Shown piece after piece: positions 57,085 through 64,000 of a stretch of DNA of 64,000 bases. This stretch comes from CAWARU01 sp963805795. GTDB taxonomy: Bacteria; Pseudomonadota; Gammaproteobacteria; UBA6186; Azoamicaceae. The first letter of the stretch is position 1. Each line of letters starts with the position of its first letter. Where the stretch lies: assembly GCA_963805795.1 (NCBI GenBank), contig CAWDVG010000002.1, positions 304,559-368,558 of the forward strand. The letters run 5' to 3'. The position numbers and the translations under genes were made by a program. The notes beneath the pieces are model-generated. The model was not told the DNA's origin and did no database searches. It worked only from the letters and a program-made list of their open reading frames with translations.

Positions 57085-57996
57085 ATGTCCATTATTGTTG
57101 AAAAACGTATAGCCTTTGATAAAAATATGATCCAAGGTCTCAAATCGGAAAAATTAAATGTATATAAAGAATCTCCTTATAAAACTCTCATTACCCGTGG
57201 CTTGTTAATTGAATGCCTTGGAAATCTTACTAAGCAATGCCAAAAATATCAAAAAAAACTAGAAGCATCAGGTACAACTAAAGAAAGTTATACTTCATCA
57301 CTTTTTAGAAAAATTCAAATATTCCCCCTCGCCAAATATGAGGCAATGGATCTTATTCGAATGGAGTTATTCGATAATGTTCATATAAAAATGTTACACA
57401 ACTTCTTCAAATTTGAAAGTTTTGCTTCATCAGAACAAAGTCTAGATATATTCGATCATGAGGATTCGCAAGATCAAGTGAAAAGATGGGCAAATGGAAA
57501 ATTTATTGATGAAGACTATCATCTTGCAAATAAATATCTAAATGGCTTGGACTCTAAAAAAGTTGAATTAACGAAATCCACCACTACCCTCAATTATAAT
57601 ATTGTTATTAATGAAACCAAGATACGCCCTCATTCCTATCGTATGACTCACTATATTGAGAAAATTATCCAAGACACATTCATTAACCCTGAACAGATTA
57701 CAGAAAGTAGAAATAAAATTATCCATAAAATGAAAACTAAGTCACTATGTGAGTTTGCACCATACACTGCGTATGTGTATACAATAGACAATTTATTTCA
57801 TAATTTGTTTCTACCAAAATGGATAGACAATAATAGCTCAAAACCTGCATCTAATTGGATAGATTTTAATTATATCTACTATTTTCCCTTTATTGACCAT
57901 ATTATATCTAATGATTCTGGTTTTAAAAATTGTGTAGAAACCATCTTTAGCTCTTCGAGCATGCCACAAGATTTTTTTCGATGCTGGAGTAATTAA
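57085..57996 (+). CDS. 303-aa protein of unknown function, possible PIN-like partner
   Basis: I do not firmly recognise this. The C-terminal block WIDFNYIYYFPFIDHIISND then SGFKNCVETIFSS has the rhythm of the last strand-helix of PIN-like nucleases, where a late Asp pair sits before an SNDK-like turn. N-terminal VEKRIAFDKNMIQGLKSEKL could hold the first PIN Asp. Two His residues in RPHSYRMTHYIEKI may be structural. It starts 132 bases after the large NTPase gene with an AAGGA site and is the only other gene on this strand here, so it is likely a partner. Confidence 0.6.
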   Translation: MSIIVEKRIAFDKNMIQGLKSEKLNVYKESPYKTLITRGLLIECLGNLTKQCQKYQKKLEASGTTKESYTSSLFRKIQIFPLAKYEAMDLIRMELFDNVHIKMLHNFFKFESFASSEQSLDIFDHEDSQDQVKRWANGKFIDEDYHLANKYLNGLDSKKVELTKSTTTLNYNIVINETKIRPHSYRMTHYIEKIIQDTFINPEQITESRNKIIHKMKTKSLCEFAPYTAYVYTIDNLFHNLFLPKWIDNNSSKPASNWIDFNYIYYFPFIDHIISNDSGFKNCVETIFSSSSMPQDFFRCWSN

Positions 57997-58242
57997 CGCT
58001 AATTATGAAACGCTTTTACTTAGTAAGTATTGATTCCAAGTAGCGGCTATGTATCCTGATTAAAGTTAACGATCTCAGTCAATAGATATTCGTAGTAAAG
58101 CCGTGAAAAATGACACAATTATCAATAAAATTCTACTAATAGTTCTATAATTCTCAGAAAAACACGTAAAATGAGCATGCTTGGCAGTTTTATGGATTTT
58201 GAATAAGATCTGCCCTTGTTTTAATAAAATTTTTATCCTGAT

Positions 58243-59331
58243 TCATTTATCTTCATCTGAAGGTAACAAGTAAGGGTATTTTTCACCCAATCTTTCCCGT
58301 GCGGCAATTATTGCTTGATGTAATTTATTTTCTAAGACCTCTTTCGATGGTAGCTGCGTTAAGTATTCAGCAACATGTATTCCGCTTTGATCCATTTCAA
58401 GCAACTCTACTTGTTCTTGATTCTTTTTGGAACACAAAATAAGACCCAATGGAGCATTTTCACCTTCCTTTCTCTCATACTTATTAAGCCATCTCAGGTA
58501 TAATTCCATCTGTCCTTTATGCGATGCTGAAAATTTTTCAAGCTTCAATTCGATCGCTATTAGCCTTTTTAAAGACCTGTTGAAAAACAGCAGATCTATA
58601 TAAAAATCATCATCTCCAATACTAATACGTTTCTGCCTTTCAACAAAGCAAAAGTCGCTGCCAAATTCTTGTATAAATCCTGACAGCTCTTCTAATATGG
58701 CATTTTCTAAATCTTTCTCACTGTAGTTTCTTGGCAAATTGAGAAAATCCAAAAGATAAGGATCTCTAAAAATAAGCGCCGAAGTTAACTCATCACTTTT
58801 TCTAACCTGTTCTAGCTCATTTTTAATAAATGTCTCGGTATTCTTTGAAAGTGCTGTTCTTTCGAAAAGCATACCCTGAATTTTTTTACGTAAACTACGA
58901 ACGTCCCAACCCTCTATTCGGCAAAGCTCGGCATAAAACTCTCTTTGAAGTGGCTCTTTTAGTGTTAAAATTTCCACAAAATGAGACCATCTTAATTGAC
59001 GCGATAATGCTCGAACAATATCATAATTAGCAAAAGTTTTTGAAAATTGAATCATTTTGAATATATTGCTTCTGGCAAATCCCCTACCATATCCCATGGT
59101 AAGCTCTTTAGAGACATTCTTTACAATAGCTTTTCCATATTCAGCACGTTCCTCACCCAATACTTCACGGTTAATTCTATCTCCAACATTCCAATAAAGT
59201 AATACCATCACAGAATTAGAAGAAACAGCGATAGAATTCTTAGCCTCTTCAATAAGAATTTTGATATCATGAATTAATTTTTTTGAAACCTCTTCTACAT
59301 TAAGCTGAATATCTGTCATCACCTCTTCCAT
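58243..59331 (-). CDS. DUF1016/YhcG-family PD-(D/E)XK nuclease
   Basis: This 362-residue protein matches YhcG: an N-terminal helical domain (WNVGDRINREVLGEERAEYG, GRGFARSNIFKMIQFSKTF, LSRQLRWSHFVEILTLKEPL) and the C-terminal nuclease fold. That fold has FYIDLLFFNRSLKRLIAIEL KLEKFSASHKGQMELYLRW, in which Asp and E-x-K form the catalytic centre. YhcG-type proteins are linked to islands and restriction or recombination functions, but their role is not settled. The ATG at 59331 is used, though 59319 is possible. Its promoter lies between two identical palindromes. Confidence 0.92.
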   Translation of the reverse strand: MEEVMTDIQLNVEEVSKKLIHDIKILIEEAKNSIAVSSNSVMVLLYWNVGDRINREVLGEERAEYGKAIVKNVSKELTMGYGRGFARSNIFKMIQFSKTFANYDIVRALSRQLRWSHFVEILTLKEPLQREFYAELCRIEGWDVRSLRKKIQGMLFERTALSKNTETFIKNELEQVRKSDELTSALIFRDPYLLDFLNLPRNYSEKDLENAILEELSGFIQEFGSDFCFVERQKRISIGDDDFYIDLLFFNRSLKRLIAIELKLEKFSASHKGQMELYLRWLNKYERKEGENAPLGLILCSKKNQEQVELLEMDQSGIHVAEYLTQLPSKEVLENKLHQAIIAARERLGEKYPYLLPSDEDK

Positions 59332-59343
59332 CCCATTTAAATT

Positions 59344-59432
59344 GTCTCGACATGTCGAGACTTTTGCCCAAACAAATCTATTTAGTATAATACCTTACCC
59401 TAATTCAATTGTCTCGACATGTCGAGACAATT
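59344..59432 (-). promoter_or_regulatory. Promoter flanked by two copies of a perfect palindrome
   Basis: The 18-bp perfect palindrome GTCTCGACATGTCGAGAC occurs at 59344-59361 and 59411-59428. The second copy extends to a 26-bp perfect palindrome (59407-59432). Their centres are 67 bases apart. A minus-strand -10 box TATACT (59384-59389 on the plus strand as AGTATA) lies midway, and GACAAT sits 18 bases upstream, inside the second palindrome. A repressor bound to both could loop out or block the promoter of the DUF1016 gene. Confidence 0.75.
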
Positions 59433-59572
59433 TGGAAAAGTCAATTATACAGGACTTTAAACAGCAATAAATCGGCACTTTTTACACCACTCATATTAAC
59501 TGTATTTAAAACCAGCTTATAACTTTCAAATTGGAGCGCTCCTAAGGATCGCCCCAAACTCTGGTGATTTAA

Positions 59573-60142
59573 TTAACGAGAGAAGACATGAAATCTCCCC
59601 TTAACTTCCAATGAAAAGTAATCACTGATAAAAATGTCTCGTCTAAAAAACGCATAATCAATATAAGCCTGAGCTGCTTCTGGTATAGCAGCCATATAAA
59701 GCCTATCAAATAATTGAATTGCGAATTCAAGCTCATTATCATGCTCCCCACGATAATGATTTACCCAGGCATCACGGGCAGAATTTACATCGCCATAATA
59801 TGCCAATAGTTCAGAACCCAATTCGCCGAGCTCCAAAATAAATACTGCTATTCTTTGAACCGAGTCGATACTTTCGCACCCACCTATCTTCAAAGAGCCA
59901 AACCCTTCAGATGCATGAATTCCAAATTCCTTTGCTTCTGAAATAGGGCTCTCAAGCAACATTTTTTTAATTTCTTTGTTTATTACTTGGACTTCTTGGG
60001 ACGCACTAATCCACTTCCCATGAAGCCAGCCATTGCTATAGGCGGCTAAACAAATGGCATAAATTCTGGGACCAAATTTATTAATATGAGTGGGGTTGTT
60101 TGAAGGTGCGAGATCGTTTAAGCTGTCACTAGCGTGCGCCAC
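59573..60142 (-). CDS. ardA: ArdA-like antirestriction protein
   Basis: The 189 residues match ArdA, a DNA-mimic dimer that inhibits type I restriction enzymes. The N-terminal RIYAICLAAYSNGWLHGKWI, the middle HYRGEHDNELEFAIQLFDRL and the C-terminal AYIDYAFFRRDIFISDYFSL are the family blocks in order. The protein is acidic, as expected. The only start is GTG at 60142 without a good ribosome-binding site, and a group II intron sits just 21 bases upstream in the opposite direction. Its natural 5' region may therefore have been disturbed. ArdA is typical of plasmids and integrative elements. Confidence 0.85.
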   Translation of the reverse strand: MAHASDSLNDLAPSNNPTHINKFGPRIYAICLAAYSNGWLHGKWISASQEVQVINKEIKKMLLESPISEAKEFGIHASEGFGSLKIGGCESIDSVQRIAVFILELGELGSELLAYYGDVNSARDAWVNHYRGEHDNELEFAIQLFDRLYMAAIPEAAQAYIDYAFFRRDIFISDYFSLEVKGRFHVFSR

Positions 60143-60153
60143 GAAGCTGGCGT
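60136..60153 (+). terminator. Terminator-like hairpin at the intron insertion point
   Basis: GCGCCA and TGGCGT form a 6-bp stem with a 6-base loop, followed by TTTACTCACAG and the intron start at 60164. Introns of bacterial class C typically insert a few bases downstream of such hairpins. Confidence 0.4.
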
Positions 60154-60163
60154 TTACTCACAG

Positions 60164-62054
60164 GTGCGATATTTTCGCAAGATATTTAGTCCTGTCTAGG
60201 TAATCTTTATAAGAGCCAAGTATCGAGTCTTGCACATAATAGGCAACGAAATATGTGAAGCGTAGACAGAGAGTCTGCAGGCTGTTAGGGGAAATATCCC
60301 CTTTAAGCGATAGAGCTTCGAGAGATAAACGGATGTGAAGGGCCGAGCTCGTGCTAATGAAGTGAAGGCAATACCAGGTAAAACTGGCCTTCCGGAGTCG
60401 AAGAGCATTGCATGCAGACATAGTAAACGCGCGGAACGTGGGAGAGCCTCATGGAGTTTAAACAGGATGTTAAAGTACGAAATCAAGAAAGATAATTTCA
60501 AGATGAGTATCATACTCTATAAGGAAGTCAGATCGATCCATACTAGCCAGGAAGTCGAGTAATGTCGATGGAGCAAAGGGATCGACAGGAACTGAATCTT
60601 ACTACAGATACCCTTTCTGCACACAGCAGCGGAGTAAAAGGGCGAATGACGGATGGCCTGCTAGCAGGTACCATTCTAAATCGATGGGTAAGAATAGGTG
60701 TGAAGGCACATGATAAAAATTGTGTGTTCTCAAATCTCTTAACACATATCAATGTGGACTCCCTTCAGGAGGCATTCAGGGCGATCGATGGAACGAAAGC
60801 ATTGGGTGTAGACAGCGTAAGCAAGTCTGAGTATGGTAAAAGCCTAAAGGAAAACCTGAAAGATCTGGAAAACAGAATCCACAAAGGTACCTATAGGCCT
60901 CAGCCAAAACGGGAAGTTCTAATTCCAAAAGCTAACGGTAAAACCAGGCCAATTGCTATAGCTTGTTTTGAAGATAAACTTGTGGATTGGGTGGTTGGGA
61001 AAATTTTAACCCAAGTATACGAACCACTGTTTATAAGAAACTCGTTTGGTTATCGACCAAACAAGTCAACAGATAATGCTATTGAAGCAAGCTACAACTC
61101 TCTCTGCAAAAATCGGAGACAGCATGTAGTAGAAATAGACTTTTCGAAATTCTTTAATACAATTCCGCATAAGAAGTTAATGCACATAATTGGAACAAGA
61201 ATCTCAGATAATAGGTTCAAGGGACTTATTGGAAGGTTCATGAAAGGTGAACTAATTAACCATGAAGGTGAAAGACTTCCAAGTGAATTAGGAACACAGC
61301 AAGGATCATGCATGAGTCCAGTCCTAGCGAATATCTATCTTAACGAAGTTATTGATCAATGGTTCATGAAAAACTATGGATCATATAGCAACGTAATCGT
61401 AAGATATGCAGATGATGCAGTTTTCTTCTTCACGGAAGAAAATACTGCAAAGAAGTTTTTGAGTGACCTGGAAAGCAGAGTGAAAGAGTATGGTTTATCT
61501 CTCAATCAAGAGAAAACAAGAATTTTTGCTCTGCCAAAGAAAGGACATCAACAATTTAGTTTTCTAGGCTTCACTTTTTATTGGGGTAAACAAGGTTCGA
61601 GGATTATCCTTAAACTGAAGACCCAAAAGGAGAAACTGATTAAAGCCTTTCAGGAATTTGATCAATGGATAAAGAAGGTTAGAAATCGACTGCAATTGAA
61701 AGAAATTTGGGAGTTAGCCAGGCAGAAGATAAGAGGACATAATAACTACTATGGTTATTGGATGAATCGCTTAAAGCTGAATCATTTCTACAATGAGGCA
61801 GTCAAATCTCTGTTCAAGTGGTTGAATCGACGAAGCCAAAAGTATTCATACACGTGGGATGGATTCTATGAAAGATTAAGGAATCACCCACTGATGTTGC
61901 CTCTGAAAATGCTGAAACTAAAACCATTGGGGTGGAACCCATATGCGAAACGCTAATACACTGAAACAGTTCTTGAAGAGCCCCGTGCGGGAAAACTGCA
62001 TGCGGGGATTCTGCGAGGGGACTATCCTTCACTCACAGTGGGGGATAGTTCTAC
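60164..62054 (+). mobile_element. Intact group II intron
   Basis: The 5' end is GTGCGAT at 60164. About 400 bases of domains I-III precede the reverse transcriptase gene at 60562-61956. After it, domain V is visible at 61978-62011 (GAGCCCCGTGCGGGAAAACT then GCATGCGGGGATTC) and domain VI at about 62013-62050 (GGACTATCC paired with GGATAGTTC), ending in CTAC near 62054. All parts look undamaged, so the intron could still move. The junction sits beside the terminator-like hairpin upstream of ardA. Confidence 0.85.
60562..61956 (+). CDS. ltrA: Group II intron reverse transcriptase/maturase
   Basis: This 464-residue RT serves intron splicing and retrohoming. The RT blocks are ALGVDSVSKSEYGKSLKENL, the VEIDFSKFFNTIPHKKL block, GTQQGSCMSPVLANIYLNEV and the catalytic VIVRYADDAVFFF. 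The maturase (X) domain follows at about 330-445 (FLGFTFYWGKQG; WELARQKIRGHNNYYGYWMN). It stops after WNPYAKR, without an HNH endonuclease domain, so it is of the endonuclease-free type. It resembles the decayed RT at 62470-63838 and is unlike the 48.8-kb fragment. Confidence 0.95.
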   Translation: MSMEQRDRQELNLTTDTLSAHSSGVKGRMTDGLLAGTILNRWVRIGVKAHDKNCVFSNLLTHINVDSLQEAFRAIDGTKALGVDSVSKSEYGKSLKENLKDLENRIHKGTYRPQPKREVLIPKANGKTRPIAIACFEDKLVDWVVGKILTQVYEPLFIRNSFGYRPNKSTDNAIEASYNSLCKNRRQHVVEIDFSKFFNTIPHKKLMHIIGTRISDNRFKGLIGRFMKGELINHEGERLPSELGTQQGSCMSPVLANIYLNEVIDQWFMKNYGSYSNVIVRYADDAVFFFTEENTAKKFLSDLESRVKEYGLSLNQEKTRIFALPKKGHQQFSFLGFTFYWGKQGSRIILKLKTQKEKLIKAFQEFDQWIKKVRNRLQLKEIWELARQKIRGHNNYYGYWMNRLKLNHFYNEAVKSLFKWLNRRSQKYSYTWDGFYERLRNHPLMLPLKMLKLKPLGWNPYAKR

Positions 62055-62194
62055 TCAATCATGGTTGACTCCTACGTAGTTAACGGTGGTTAGGGTCGCA
62101 ATGGTGTTTCGAGCACTATTGCTTCCCGCTTAGTTTCTTACTGCATGAAACTTACTTTAATAATAGCAAAAACTGAAATTTTGTAAATACTTTT

Positions 62195-62381
62195 TCACAC
62201 TTTTTTGATTATTTTTTGCCAATCTTTATCGTTTTTTAAAACATATTTTGCAGCTTCATTATAGAAATCCTCCACTTCAGAAATTGAAAATTCTTTGCAA
62301 TAGCTTTTGATTTCATCCAATAAAATGGATGGGGTTTGAATACGGATTTTTTCGAAATTTTTGGTCTGGCTGGGGGTGTGA
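62195..62381 (-). pseudogene. 3' part of a small DNA-binding-like gene interrupted by a group II intron
   Basis: Directly after the intron 3' end the frame reads TPPARPKNFEKIRIQTPSIL LDEIKSYCKEF, then SISEVEDFYNEAAKYVLKND KDWQKIIKKV and TGA (62195-62197). It looks like the C-terminal half of a small ribbon-helix-helix-like or plasmid protein. Its 5' half would lie beyond the intron, outside the window. Confidence 0.5.
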
Positions 62382-64000
62382 GTAGACCGGCAAGATCGCT
62401 CCTGCCAGCCCCTCCTCAGACCCGTACGTGCAGAATTCCCGCATACGGTTCCCGACTACTCGACGAACTTTAGGTTCTATTCAGTACATTGGGAAATATT
62501 GATACTATTTTGAATTTCGTAGGAAATTTTAATCTAACTAGCATGTTGATATATGATTCCCACTTCATTCGCTTTCGACCACCACGAAGGTTAATCCACC
62601 AGAATATTATTCTTTTCGTAACATTCAGAAACGATCTACTCGTCTTCCGTTATCCGAAATACCATGGTAGTTTACCCATCCAACCACTACCTTAATCACT
62701 CGTTTAATAGTCTTACCTGTTCCTGCATTTCGATTCTTTCTCAGAAATTCTCGTAGTCCATTAAGTTTACGCGTAAAGCGATCCGCTCTCGAAGTGTATT
62801 TTAACCTCCAGAACTTTTTCGTTTCCGACATACCCCAATAACATGTGAAACCAAGAAATTTATATGTAGCCAATCGATCACCTTCATTAGCCGCTTTTAG
62901 TGCTGCATTGCACCCAGAGGCTATCACTTGTGATTTATCAGCATGCAGTTTCAGGCCATATTTCCCGAGCCTTTTCGGTAGCGCTTCATAAAATCGCTCT
63001 GCATCCATCTTCCGCTCAAAAGTAAATACCATATCATCAGCGTAGCGCACTAACTCGGCATTTCCTTTTATGTGTGTCTTTTTGATTTCTTCAAACCAAG
63101 TATCCACAACATAATGTAGGTATATGTTAGCTAGAGTGGGTGATATACTCGAACCCTGCTGACAGCCAATCGTATTCTTCTCAACAGCATCACCTACACT
63201 AATTGGGGCCGTAATTAATACTTGCACCAAGTGCAGGAATCTTCTGTCTGTAATTTTCTTCCTTAAACATTCCAACAGTGTCTTATGAGGGATCGTGTTA
63301 AAATATTTCTGAAGATCAATTTCCACAACAGCGCCATTAGAAAAACGATAGGTGGCTGCTTTTAACGCTTTTAGTGCGTCATGACAATTACGATTGGGCG
63401 GAAACCATATGAGGTTGACAGAAATATTGGCTCAAATACCTTGCTCAAGATAGTGTTTACAGCAGTCTGTACTAATTTATCTTCAAAACAAGTTATTGCT
63501 AGTGGCCTCGTACTCCCGTCCTCTTTTTGGATCTCCACGATTCTTGATGGTCGCGGTTTATAGGTGCCTCTGCGAATACGTTTGATTAGATCTTCGAGAT
63601 TTTCCTCTAGTCTTTTCCCGTACTTCTCTTTGGTCACCTTATCGATACCAACGGCTTTCTTCCCATCCGCCTGCTGATATAGCTCCCTTAGCATATTGAT
63701 ACTAATGACGTGTCCAACGTTGTTGAATACAGTATCAGGTTTCTCAATAGCCAATGTACCTATGCGTTCAATTTTCGTTAACCATGTATTTCCGTCTTGT
63801 CTGTGTACGGACATTGTTTCACTCTTACGCTCTTTCAATCTGCTAGCCCTTCACTCCCCGGTCTTCTTATTACCGCTTCTTCGCTACTATGGCTGACTAA
63901 GCAGTCCGCTTCCCATTTCGGATCGCTTACCTTGCGAGGGCTTGCGTTTCCAATACTTCTTCCTTGAAGGGTCATACGGACTTTTCCCAGGTGATGTCAC
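62382..64000 (-). mobile_element. Degenerate group II intron (5' end outside the window)
   Basis: On the minus strand the RT relic is followed by a domain V-like hairpin (GAACCGTATGCGG-x-CACGTACGGGT region, about 62420-62455) and a 3' terminus ending CTAC at 62382. The 5' end lies beyond 64000. It is on the opposite strand to the intact intron at 60164 and their 3' ends are only about 330 bases apart, facing each other. Confidence 0.75.
62470..63838 (-). pseudogene. ltrA: Group II intron reverse transcriptase with two frameshifts
   Basis: The frame from ATG 63838 has the first RT blocks (KAVGIDKVTKEKYGKRLEEN; STRPLAITCFEDKLVQTAVN; STSYGFRP) and is broken near 63390, where the next frame reads HDALKALKAATYRFSNGAVV. 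It continues through VEIDLQKYFNTIPHKTL, CQQGSSISPTLANIYLHYVV and ELVRYADDMVFTF to VDRF, where a second shift near 62630 leads into VTKRIIFWWINLRGGRKRMK. It ends at 62470-62472. The catalytic residues remain but the protein cannot be made in one piece. Confidence 0.85.

Noticed and set aside
60158..60513. Minus-strand open frames of 87 and 105 codons beside ardA
   Set aside because: They lie in intron RNA domains of the intact group II intron and show no protein family signal.
1..64000. CRISPR array
   Set aside because: I found no regularly spaced identical repeats with unique spacers and no cas genes. The short repeats seen are operators, IS ends or att copies.

Overview
The window is AT-rich, gene-dense bacterial DNA. 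Its content fits a gammaproteobacterium that lives inside host cells, most likely one of the Legionellales. The pointers are leucine-rich-repeat, ankyrin, pentapeptide and Sel1 proteins, a DUF2608 HAD protein, a class D beta-lactamase, a YopJ-like acetyltransferase/protease domain, and many decayed genes and mobile elements. The placement is inferred from gene content, because no rRNA or core phylogenetic marker lies in the window.

Layout. 0-8 kb: the tail of an unknown gene, a membrane GGDEF sensor, a PIF1-type helicase, a membrane protein, an Lrp/AsnC regulator and a divergent Bcr/CflA-type efflux pump. 8-28 kb: host-interaction candidates mixed with small-molecule genes: a 450-aa unknown, a LuxR regulator, a 962-aa protein with a YopJ-like His/Asp/Cys triad, two alpha/beta hydrolases (one with a Cys nucleophile), a class D beta-lactamase, a GyrI-like protein, a GNAT acetyltransferase, two LRR proteins around a 395-aa unknown, a methyltransferase and an ankyrin protein. 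Between them lie relics (IS607-type N-termini, CopC/CopD, Sel1-DUF4440, a pentapeptide protein). 29-34 kb: a LexA-like S24 regulator with a probably leaderless promoter, followed by decay (RhuM, an ISL3 end, an S66 carboxypeptidase) and an intact DUF2608 gene.

34-43 kb: an integrated island reading leftward from the 3' half of a tRNA-Ile2(CAT) gene: integrase, a companion hypothetical gene, a broken AlbA/Schlafen gene and alpA. An IS21 element (split istA) lies next to alpA, and an IS66-like element lies inside the island. The IS66 element has 196-bp terminal inverted repeats, a DUF559 nuclease passenger and a 9-bp target duplication. 43-49.6 kb: a polysaccharide deacetylase, a NIF3-like protein, a PAP2 phosphatase, a third LRR protein sharing its C-terminal domain with the 701-aa LRR protein, and a TraB/GumN-like gene whose end meets an IS21-like scar and a truncated group II intron.

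49.7-60.2 kb looks like a defence/anti-defence island. It holds a DUF234-type ATPase, a second copy of the 25-bp tRNA-end repeat, and a 1343-aa single-chain protein (MqsA-like HTH, nuclease-like domain, P-loop NTPase, long helical C-terminus) behind paired operator-like palindromes. Next come a 303-aa possible PIN-like partner, a DUF1016/YhcG nuclease whose promoter sits between two copies of a perfect palindrome, and an ArdA-like antirestriction protein. The right end holds one intact group II intron and one decayed intron that interrupts a small gene.

The best candidate for an undescribed system is the 52.9-58.0 kb pair (HTH-nuclease-NTPase plus the 303-aa protein). The best candidate effector is the YopJ-like 962-aa protein.
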